Shown in pieces: positions 1 to 6,130 of a DNA stretch of 16,237 nt. The notes under the pieces are model-generated. The model saw nothing but the letters and a program-made list of their open reading frames with translations, did not search any database and was not told the DNA's origin. The DNA is from Chloroflexota bacterium (GTDB lineage: Bacteria > Chloroflexota > Limnocylindria > QHBO01), in the NCBI GenBank assembly GCA_020848055.1, contig JADLBB010000167.1, positions 1-16,237 on the forward strand, written 5' to 3'. Made by a program: the position numbers and the translations under genes. Position 1 is the stretch's first letter; each line of letters begins with the position of its first letter.

Positions 1-580
1 CGTTCTCGCGCGCGTGCACGTCGAGGAACCAGTTGATCAACGCGCGCTGCAGGGTCGAGCCATCGCCGACGTACACCGGGAACCCGGAGCCGGCGACCTT
101 CGCGCCGCGCGCGTTATCGATCAGCCCGAGCGCCTCGGCGATCTCCCAATGCGGGCGTCGGTCGCCACGCGCCAGCGGCTCGCCCCAGGTGCGAACCGTG
201 ACGTTGGCCTCCTCGCCGCCGACCGGCACGTCGGGGTCGGCCGGATTGGGGATGCGCAACATCGCGTCGTCGAGGTCGGCCTGGACCGCGGCCAGCTCGG
301 CGTCGAGCGAGGCGATCCGATCGGCCGTCGCGGCCGACTCGGCCTTCAGCGCGGCAACCTCGGAGCCGTCCGCCGCGGCACCGGAGCGGATGGCCTCGCC
401 GATGCGGCGGCTCGCATCGTTGCGCGTCGCCTTGAGGGCATCGGAACTGGCAACCAGCGTGCGGCGTCGCGAGTCGAGCTCGAGGGCACGGTCCACGAGC
501 CCGGGATCGTCGCCCTTGTCGATGGCGCCCTGGCGGATCCGATCCGGCTCCTCGCGCAGTCGCTGCAGGCCGATGCTCAC
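1..580 (-). CDS. serS: Seryl-tRNA synthetase, N-terminal part (runs off left edge)
   Basis: This is the first 193 codons of seryl-tRNA synthetase, which charges tRNA-Ser with serine in the cytoplasm. What is visible is the N-terminal tRNA-binding arm: after a start reading VSIGLQRLREEPDRIRQG comes an Ala/Glu/Arg-rich antiparallel coiled coil (about residues 25-105), then the linker LRIPNPADPDVPVG that is typical of SerRS, and the beginning of the catalytic core (HWEIAEALGLID, then GSGFPVYVGDGSTLQRALIN). The class II catalytic motifs 2 and 3 lie outside the window. The start is GTG at 580; it overlaps the lysS TGA stop as GTGA, so translation is probably coupled to lysS. It is the last visible gene of a greA-lysS-serS operon. 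Identification is firm from the arm and linker sequence. Confidence 0.93.
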   Translation of the reverse strand, partial: MSIGLQRLREEPDRIRQGAIDKGDDPGLVDRALELDSRRRTLVASSDALKATRNDASRRIGEAIRSGAAADGSEVAALKAESAATADRIASLDAELAAVQADLDDAMLRIPNPADPDVPVGGEEANVTVRTWGEPLARGDRRPHWEIAEALGLIDNARGAKVAGSGFPVYVGDGSTLQRALINWFLDVHAREN

Positions 581-2166
581 GCCGACGCCTCCACCAGGCG
601 GCTCAGCACGAATTCCCGGTCGAGCGCCGCCAGCAGCCAGCCGGCGCGCGGGCCCGAGTCGCGGCCCAGGAACGCGGCGTACAGCGCGGCGAACGCCCGG
701 CCAGCGGCCAGGTCGCGGGCCTTGGCGGTGGCGAAGATCGCGCCCTGCACCGCATCACCGTTCCAAGCAGCCTCGGCCAGGGCATCGCGCAACGCCCGCA
801 GGTACGCGCGCTGGCCGTCATCCAGGGCGGCCACGGCAACCGGCAGCTCGTCGCGGACCACGCTCATCCGGGCGCGTTCCGGCGCGTACGCCTCCAGCCA
901 CGCCCGGGCCGCATGCCGCCGCTCGTCGAGGATCTCGGCCTCGCGCGCGGTCAGCGTCGAACCCTTCTCGGCGGCGACGCGTTCGGCGACATCGACGCCG
1001 GGCACCTGCTCCAGCAGGGCCAGGTGCGCGAACGGCGGACGGTACGCGGCCGCCTCGGTGGCGATGTCGGCATCGGGCTCGACCAGGCTGTAGGCGAAGA
1101 CGCGCTCGTGGTCGGCCGGCAGCTCGCCGCGCACCTCGCGGCCGGCGGTGGCCGCGGCCAGGCGGTCCGATTCGTCGAACAGGCGCGGGATGGCATCGGT
1201 GCCGTCGGGGTCGAACTCGATGGCGACCTTCGGTCGCGGCCGCAGGAACAGGGTGCGCAGCTGCTCGGGCGGGATGACGTCGGCGACCTGGGTCGCCGAC
1301 GCGCCAAGGCCCCGGCTGGTGGACATCTTGCGCCCGCCGATGTTGAGGAACTCGTATGGCACATTCATCGGCGGCTCGTTGCCGAACACCTCGCGCGCGA
1401 TGGCGTCGGATCGGTCGCGGGAGCCGCCCCTGGTCGAGAGATCCTTCCCGGCTGGCTCGATCGTCACGCCGAACAGGTCCCACTTGGCGGCCCAGTCGAC
1501 GTTGTACGGCAGTTTGGCACGCCCGCCGAAGGGTGAGGCGGTGCCGGCATGCCCGCAGCCACGGGCCCAGTCCACCAGGTCCGGCCGGCACTCGTAGCGC
1601 ACGGTGCCGGACGCCCGATCCCAGCCGGTGACGATCGTCGTGCCGATGCGTCCGCACGAGGTGCAGATGACGAACAGCGGGTGCCACTCGTCGGGGTGGT
1701 CGACGTGCGCCACGCGCCGGTAGATGTCGCGGATGGTCGCCGCCGCATCAAGCGCGGCGCGGATGTATCGGTCCATGGCGCCCGAGGCATAGATCTCGCT
1801 CATCCAGTAGTAGACGTCGGGGCGGATGCCCAGGCCGTCGAACGTGTCGATGAAGGCCTGCGCGAAATGGCGCGCGTACGAGGCGTGGCAATCGCCGACC
1901 GGGTCGGGCACGTGCCCCAACGGCACGCCCATGTATCGGTCGATCGCATCGGGCGTCAGGAGCGCCTGGGCGTCCATCGGGTCGAGGTCGTCAACGCCGT
2001 AGCGCAGCTCGACCGGGACCCCGGCTCGACGAAGCGCGCGCGCGATCGTATCGACCACGACCGGGCCGCGCAGGCTGCCGACGTGGACCGTGCCCGATGG
2101 CGTCTTCGAATCGTTGACGACCTGCGGGCCCCGCGCGGCGGCCGCGATCTCGTCAGCCCAGAACAC
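577..2166 (-). CDS. lysS: Class I (archaeal-type) lysyl-tRNA synthetase
   Basis: This encodes a 529-aa class I lysyl-tRNA synthetase, which makes Lys-tRNA(Lys) with a Rossmann-fold active site unrelated to the usual bacterial class II LysRS. The HIGH-type motif is PSGTVHVG (residues 23-30), the KMSKS loop is GGRKMSTSRG (KMSTS at 280-284), and a zinc-ribbon-like insertion has CTSC at 168-171 with further Cys at 193 and 204 (CGH). Length fits the family (about 500-560). I chose GTG at 2166 (VFWADEIAAAARG) because the reading frame further upstream is low-complexity Arg/Ser sequence overlapping greA. No clear Shine-Dalgarno precedes it, so coupling to greA, which ends 52 bp upstream, is likely. 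TTG at 2193 is an alternative start. An imperfect copy of this start region lies 46 bp upstream in another frame (see the repeat entry). The 3' end overlaps serS by GTGA. Confidence 0.93.
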   Translation of the reverse strand: MFWADEIAAAARGPQVVNDSKTPSGTVHVGSLRGPVVVDTIARALRRAGVPVELRYGVDDLDPMDAQALLTPDAIDRYMGVPLGHVPDPVGDCHASYARHFAQAFIDTFDGLGIRPDVYYWMSEIYASGAMDRYIRAALDAAATIRDIYRRVAHVDHPDEWHPLFVICTSCGRIGTTIVTGWDRASGTVRYECRPDLVDWARGCGHAGTASPFGGRAKLPYNVDWAAKWDLFGVTIEPAGKDLSTRGGSRDRSDAIAREVFGNEPPMNVPYEFLNIGGRKMSTSRGLGASATQVADVIPPEQLRTLFLRPRPKVAIEFDPDGTDAIPRLFDESDRLAAATAGREVRGELPADHERVFAYSLVEPDADIATEAAAYRPPFAHLALLEQVPGVDVAERVAAEKGSTLTAREAEILDERRHAARAWLEAYAPERARMSVVRDELPVAVAALDDGQRAYLRALRDALAEAAWNGDAVQGAIFATAKARDLAAGRAFAALYAAFLGRDSGPRAGWLLAALDREFVLSRLVEASA

Positions 2167-2213
2167 GCGCGGTCCGGGTAGCCGATGCCGCAAGCTCGTC
2201 GGCCCAGAACACG
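2149..2213 (-). repeat. Imperfect direct repeat of the lysS start region
   Basis: The 19-bp stretch ctcgtcagcccagaacacg (2149-2167) recurs with one mismatch as ctcgtcggcccagaacacg (2195-2213), offset by 46 bp. On the coding strand both copies read GTG TTC TGG GC(T/C) GAC GAG, that is VFWADE, the first residues of LysRS. Because 46 is not a multiple of 3, the upstream copy is out of frame: a start at 2212 gives a 19-residue peptide, VFWADELAASATRTARVLG, ending in TGA at 2153-2155 inside the downstream copy. Its opening resembles the LysRS N-terminus (VFWADEIAAAARG). It may be a small tandem duplication, a leader peptide, or an assembly or indel error. Confidence 0.7.
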
Positions 2214-2218
2214 TTGCC

Positions 2219-2680
2219 CTACGCGATGCGAACGAGCGTGTATTCGATCGGGCCGGCGGGCGCCTGGACCGTGAAACGGGCACCGGTCTTGAGACCCATG
2301 AGCGCGGAGCCGACCGGCGACTCGTTGCTGATCCGGCCGTCGCGCGGCGCCGCCTCGGCCGAGCCCACGATCGTGAACGTCTCCTCGCCGTCGGCACCGG
2401 AGATCACGACCTTGGAGCCGATGCCGACCTTGTCGCCGTTGCTCTTCTCGATCACCGCCGCGTTGCGCAGCTGCAGCTCGAGCGTCGCGATGCGACCCTC
2501 CAGGAAGGACTGCTCCTGCTTGGCGTCCTCGTACTCGGCGTTCTCCGACAGGTCGCCGTCGAGCTTGGCCTCGTGGATGCGCGCGGCGACCCGCGGCCGC
2601 TCCACGGTGATCAGGGTGTTCAGCTCGGTCTTGAGCTTGTCGAGGCCCTCGGCGGTGAGATAGACCGGCTTGGTGTTCAT
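2219..2680 (-). CDS. greA: Transcription elongation factor GreA
   Basis: GreA (153 aa) enters the secondary channel of RNA polymerase and stimulates cleavage of backtracked transcripts. The N-terminal coiled coil carries the conserved acidic tip DGDLSENAEY (about residues 41-50, with D43 and E46 as the likely functional acids), followed by the second helix EDAKQEQSFLEGRI. The C-terminal FKBP-like domain includes SNGDKVGIGSKVVI, ISNESPVGSALMG and the ending PIEYTLVRIA. Length matches the family (about 158). The start is ATG at 2680 (MNTKPVYLTAEGLDKL); a longer in-frame extension to 2833 covers the leader and is not credible. AGGAGG at 2695-2700 is a strong ribosome binding site, though 14 nt from the ATG. 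It is first in the operon with lysS and serS and has its own promoter and structured leader. Confidence 0.96.
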   Translation of the reverse strand: MNTKPVYLTAEGLDKLKTELNTLITVERPRVAARIHEAKLDGDLSENAEYEDAKQEQSFLEGRIATLELQLRNAAVIEKSNGDKVGIGSKVVISGADGEETFTIVGSAEAAPRDGRISNESPVGSALMGLKTGARFTVQAPAGPIEYTLVRIA

Positions 2681-2855
2681 GACTGGCCCCCTATCCTCCT
2701 GCAACGCGCCTGCGGAGCGGTTCCGGTGGAACGCCGCCCGACGGTGGAATAACAAAAAACGCTCCAGGCCCCGCGCGCCGGCGGCGTCTCCTGAAGCCGG
2801 CCGATCCCTGCGGCCAAGCGTCCCGATCGGCACCTGGTGAAGCCGCCGATCGTGC
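2681..2855 (-). promoter_or_regulatory. Structured 5' leader of the greA operon
   Basis: The predicted greA transcript starts near 2855 and has about 175 nt before the ATG. In transcript order it holds a perfect 8-bp hairpin CGATCGGC/GCCGATCG (2852-2845 with 2831-2824) almost at the 5' end, a 5-bp hairpin GGCCG/CGGCC (2815-2799), the terminator-like element at 2796-2754, and a hairpin containing GTTCC-ACC-GGAAC flanked by complementary GCG/CGC (2737-2717) just before the ribosome binding site. Segments near 2797-2803 could also pair with GCCGG inside the terminator stem, giving a possible alternative fold. I do not recognise a known riboswitch class. The T-box sequence is not present in usable form. 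Confidence 0.55.
2754..2796 (-). terminator. Intrinsic terminator within the greA leader (attenuator-like)
   Basis: On the minus strand CTTCAGG (2796-2790) pairs with CCTGGAG (2768-2762), seven pairs with one G-U. The enclosed arm is very GC-rich and contains its own CGCC-GCC-GGCG hairpin. Two nucleotides later comes a run of six T (2759-2754). It lies 58-100 bp downstream of the predicted greA promoter and upstream of the greA ATG, so it would stop greA transcripts early as well as any read-through from uppP. Confidence 0.6.
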
Positions 2856-2860
2856 TCCGG

Positions 2861-2889
2861 ATTGTAGGCCTCGACGGCCGTTCCGTCAA
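2861..2889 (-). promoter_or_regulatory. Sigma70-type promoter of greA-lysS-serS
   Basis: TTGACG (2889-2884), an exact 17-nt spacer, then TACAAT (2866-2861) make the best consensus promoter in the window. It begins 25 bp beyond the uppP stop codon and points to greA. The predicted start is near 2855. Confidence 0.7.
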
Positions 2890-2913
2890 AGGTTCAGCCG
2901 GCCCGCCGAACGA

Positions 2914-3759
2914 TCAGCGACCGATCGCCACGAGGGCCACCACGAGCGCGGCGAAGCCGAAGCGATACAGGCTGAAGACCGCCACCGAGCGCGTGCGCAG
3001 CCAGGAGAGCAGGAAGCCGATGGCGAGCAGCCCGGCCAGCGTCGCCACCGCGAACCCGACGCCGATGGCGAGCCACTCGGTGCCGGTGTGCGTCTCGGTC
3101 AGCAGCTTGCGCGAGCCGTACAGCCCAGCGCCCAGCGTGATCGGGGTTGCCAGCAGGAAGCTGAAGCGTGCGGCAGCCTCCCGCTCCAGGCCGAGCGCGA
3201 GTCCCGTGGTGATGGTGGCGCCCGAGCGGCTGATGCCCGGAAGAAGCGCCAGCGCCTGCGAGAAGCCGATGGTCAACGCGATGGGCAAAGTGACGCGCTC
3301 GAGCGGCCGAGTGCGGCTGCCGAGCCGGTCCGCCAGCCACAGGCCGGCACCGCCAACGGCCATGAATCCGGCGATGGCGAGGCGGACCGCGTCGCTGTCA
3401 CCGTGCAGGGTGTCCTCGATGAACCCCTCCAGCCCGAAGCCGATGAGCGCCGCCGGGATGGTGGCCAGCAGCAGCAGCCAGGCCAGGCGCCGATCCACAT
3501 CGTCGCCGATGCGCCGCTCGCGGATGCTCCCCCACCACGCTCCGAGGTAGCGCAGCCAATCGCGCGCGAAGTAGCCCAGCAGGGCCACCAGCGTGCCGAG
3601 GTGCAGGAACACGTCGAACGCCAGCGAGCCGACCGGCCCGCCCTCGGGCCAGCCGGCCATCCACGGCACCAGTTCCAGGTGCGCCGACGAGCTGACCGGG
3701 ACGAACTCGGTCAGTCCCTGGATCAGCCCGATCAGCGCGGCCTGCAGGACGACGTCCAT
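2914..3759 (-). CDS. uppP: Undecaprenyl-diphosphate phosphatase UppP/BacA
   Basis: UppP (281 aa) is an integral membrane enzyme that removes the terminal phosphate from undecaprenyl diphosphate, recycling the lipid carrier for peptidoglycan and other envelope polymers. Both signature regions are present: GLTEFVPVSSSAHL at 15-28 (catalytic-type E18, Ser cluster and H27) and PGISRSGATI at 174-183 (R178). The remainder is hydrophobic, with several predicted membrane spans and a C-terminal helix ending VALVAIGR. Length is normal (about 265-285). The ATG at 3759 follows the hppA TAG stop by 18 bp, and the ribosome binding site AGGAG overlaps that stop, so uppP is very likely cotranscribed with hppA. 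Both genes deal with pyrophosphate chemistry: HppA hydrolyses PPi, and UppP acts on a lipid diphosphate. Confidence 0.96.
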   Translation of the reverse strand: MDVVLQAALIGLIQGLTEFVPVSSSAHLELVPWMAGWPEGGPVGSLAFDVFLHLGTLVALLGYFARDWLRYLGAWWGSIRERRIGDDVDRRLAWLLLLATIPAALIGFGLEGFIEDTLHGDSDAVRLAIAGFMAVGGAGLWLADRLGSRTRPLERVTLPIALTIGFSQALALLPGISRSGATITTGLALGLEREAAARFSFLLATPITLGAGLYGSRKLLTETHTGTEWLAIGVGFAVATLAGLLAIGFLLSWLRTRSVAVFSLYRFGFAALVVALVAIGR

Positions 3760-3777
3760 GGCGCTGCGCCCGCGCTC

Positions 3778-5982
3778 CTAGCGGATGAACAGCGGCGCGA
3801 GGACGAGGGTAATGGTGGCCAGCAGCTTGACGAGCACGTGCAGTGACGGGCCGGCCGTGTCCTTGAACGGATCGCCGACCGTGTCGCCCACGACCGCGGC
3901 GGCGTGCGCATCGGTCTTCTTGCCGATGGGATTGCCATGCTCGTCCTTGAGGTTGCCCGACTCGATATATTTCTTGGCGTTGTCCCACGCGCCGCCGCCG
4001 TTGTTCAGGACGGTGGCCAGCAGCACGCCGGCGATGGTGCCGACCATCAGCAGCCCGGCCACGGCCTGGTAGCCGAGCAGCAGGCCGACCACGATCGGGG
4101 TGACCACCGCCACGAGGCCGGGAGCGACCATCTCGCGCAGGGCCGCGCGGGTCGTGATGTCAACCACGCGCGCGTAGTCCGGGCGCTGACTGTAGTCCAT
4201 GATGCCCGGCATCTCGCGGAACTGGCGGCGGACCTCGACGATGATCGACTGGGCCGTCTTGCCGACCGCTCGGATGGCGAGGCTGCTGAAGAAGTAGGCC
4301 AGCATGGCGCCGATGAGGGCGGCCACGAAGACCCCGACGTCGGCCAGGTTGACCGCGGTCAGCAGCTCGCCGCCGCGGTTCGTCTGGATCAGGTTGACCT
4401 TGTCGATGTAGGCGCTGAACAGCAGGAACGCCGCCAGCGAGGCCGAGGCGATGGCGTAGCCCTTGGTCAGAGCCTTGGTCGTGTTACCGACCGCATCGAG
4501 CCGGTCGGTGATCTCGCGGGTGTGCGACTCGGAGCGGCTGAACTCGGCCACCCCGCCGGCGTTGTCGGTGATCGGACCGAAGGTGTCCATGGCCAGGATG
4601 TAGGCGCAGGTCATCAGCATGCCCATGGTGGCGACCGCGGTGCCGAAGATGCCACCCACGTTGACTCCCTCGGCGTTCTCGAGCCCGGCCATCGACCCCA
4701 GCCAGTGGCTGGCGATGAGCGCCACGCCGATCGAGATGGCCGTGACGAAGGTCGTCTCGAAGCCGACCGCCGTTCCGCTGATGATGTTGGTGGCAGGCCC
4801 CGTGCGCGACGCCTCGGCGATCTCGCGCACGGGTCGGTAGGTGCCCGCGGTGTAGTACTGGGTGATGTAGACGAACACGACGCTGGTGGCGAGGCCCACG
4901 AGCCCGGCGAAGAAGAACCAGAGCCACACCGGCAGGCCGTTGGCCGTGGTCCCGGCGGTGTCCATCATCAGGTAGGTCGAGATGGCCAGGCCGCCGACCG
5001 ACAGGATCGTCGTGACCCAGTAGCCGCGGTTGAGGATGTTCATCGGGTCCTCGGTCTCGGAACCGCGGATGAAGAACATCGCGACGATCGTGGCCAGCAG
5101 CCCGAAGGCGCGGACGACGAGCGGGAAGAAGATCCACAGCTCCGGATGCGGCCAGCCCGCGGTCGAGGCGATCGTGAAGACCGCGACGCCCAGGATCATG
5201 GCGCCGATGTTCTCGGCGGCGGTGGACTCGAACAGGTCCGCCCCACGGCCCGCGCAGTCGCCGACGTTGTCGCCCACCAGGTCCGCCACGACCCCCGCGT
5301 TGCGCGGGTCGTCCTCCGGTATGCCGGCCTCGACCTTGCCGACGAGGTCGGAACCGACGTCGGCGGCCTTGGTGTAGATGCCGCCGCCGAGCTGGGCGAA
5401 CAGCGCCACGAAGCTGGCGCCGAAGCCGAAGCCGACGATCAGGAACGGCGCCTGGGCCACGGTCACCTCGCCGACGACCGCCTCGTAGACGGTAAAGATG
5501 CCCCATACGCCGAGCAGGCTGAGGGCCACCACCAGGAAGCCGGAGACCGCGCCGCCGCGCATGGCGACCTGCACTGCCTCCACCAGGCTGCGCCTTGCGG
5601 CCGAGGCGGTGCGCACGTTCGATCGCACGCTGATGAACATGCCGATGATGCCCGACGCCATCGAGCAGGCGGCACCGACCAGGAAGGCGATGGCGGTCAT
5701 GATGCCGATCGGTCCGCCGGCCAGCGACGGCACGTCGGCCACGTCGGCGGTCTCCACCAGGGCGATGACCACGCCGATGACGACCGCTCCGACCAGCGCC
5801 AGCATGGCGATGGTCGTGTACTGGCGCTTGACGAAGGCATCGGCGCCCTCGCGGATGGTGTCGCCGACCGCCACCATCTCCGGCGTGCCGGTGTCGCGCG
5901 ACATGACGTCGCGGGCCAGGTACAGCGCGAACGCCACGGCGATCAGCCCGGCGGCGGGAATGATCCAGGTGATGAGCTCCAT
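3778..5982 (-). CDS. hppA: Membrane-bound proton-translocating pyrophosphatase
   Basis: This 734-aa protein is a V-type H+-pyrophosphatase, which couples PPi hydrolysis to ion pumping across the membrane. About 16 hydrophobic segments are apparent. The PPi/Mg-binding motifs are present: KVEAGIPEDDPRN, then DLVGDNVGDCAGRGADLFES (DNVGD at about 238-242), DTFGPITDNAGG, and near the C-terminus DAHAAAVVGDTVGDPFKDT. The key K+-dependence position reads GNTTKA (Lys at about 503), the state characteristic of K+-independent H+-pumping enzymes; K+-dependent enzymes have GNTTAA. I chose ATG at 5982 (MELITWIIPAAG) over an upstream in-frame start at 6009 because GGAGG lies 4 nt before it. A leader of about 120 nt and a possible -10 box precede it. 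uppP follows 18 bp downstream. Confidence 0.96.
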   Translation of the reverse strand: MELITWIIPAAGLIAVAFALYLARDVMSRDTGTPEMVAVGDTIREGADAFVKRQYTTIAMLALVGAVVIGVVIALVETADVADVPSLAGGPIGIMTAIAFLVGAACSMASGIIGMFISVRSNVRTASAARRSLVEAVQVAMRGGAVSGFLVVALSLLGVWGIFTVYEAVVGEVTVAQAPFLIVGFGFGASFVALFAQLGGGIYTKAADVGSDLVGKVEAGIPEDDPRNAGVVADLVGDNVGDCAGRGADLFESTAAENIGAMILGVAVFTIASTAGWPHPELWIFFPLVVRAFGLLATIVAMFFIRGSETEDPMNILNRGYWVTTILSVGGLAISTYLMMDTAGTTANGLPVWLWFFFAGLVGLATSVVFVYITQYYTAGTYRPVREIAEASRTGPATNIISGTAVGFETTFVTAISIGVALIASHWLGSMAGLENAEGVNVGGIFGTAVATMGMLMTCAYILAMDTFGPITDNAGGVAEFSRSESHTREITDRLDAVGNTTKALTKGYAIASASLAAFLLFSAYIDKVNLIQTNRGGELLTAVNLADVGVFVAALIGAMLAYFFSSLAIRAVGKTAQSIIVEVRRQFREMPGIMDYSQRPDYARVVDITTRAALREMVAPGLVAVVTPIVVGLLLGYQAVAGLLMVGTIAGVLLATVLNNGGGAWDNAKKYIESGNLKDEHGNPIGKKTDAHAAAVVGDTVGDPFKDTAGPSLHVLVKLLATITLVLAPLFIR

Positions 5983-6130
5983 GAGTCCTCCGAGTTCGGC
6001 CGGCGGCACGTTCGTCGGGCTCGCCCTGGGCCGGGATTCGTCGCACGCGAATCGCCGGCGGCAGGACCCGGACAGTCACTGCACCGCCAGCGATGCGGGC
6101 AGGATTCTAGCACCTTGCCGCGGTCCGGCA
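5983..6130 (-). promoter_or_regulatory. hppA upstream region with candidate -10 box
   Basis: This 148-bp gap separates the propeller-protein stop from hppA. On the minus strand TAGAAT (6109-6104) is a good -10 match preceded by GC, but no TTGACA-like hexamer is seen 16-18 nt upstream. A perfect 6-bp hairpin GATTCG/CGAATC (6053-6035, 7-nt loop) lies in the leader, and GGAGG lies directly before the ATG. hppA can therefore probably be transcribed separately from the upstream genes. Confidence 0.4.

Noticed and set aside
14..1277. Long plus-strand open frames opposite serS and lysS
   Set aside because: Low-complexity Arg/Ala/Ser sequence; the minus strand encodes recognisable SerRS and LysRS here.
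2166..2397. N-terminal extension of lysS up to 2397
   Set aside because: The added residues are Arg/Ser-rich, overlap the end of greA in another frame, and do not resemble a LysRS N-terminus.
2681..2855. T-box riboswitch in the leader of the synthetase operon
   Set aside because: Only a partial match (GGAACCGC near 2716-2725) exists. The essential UGG of the T-box is absent, the element lies after the terminator rather than before it, and the first gene is greA.
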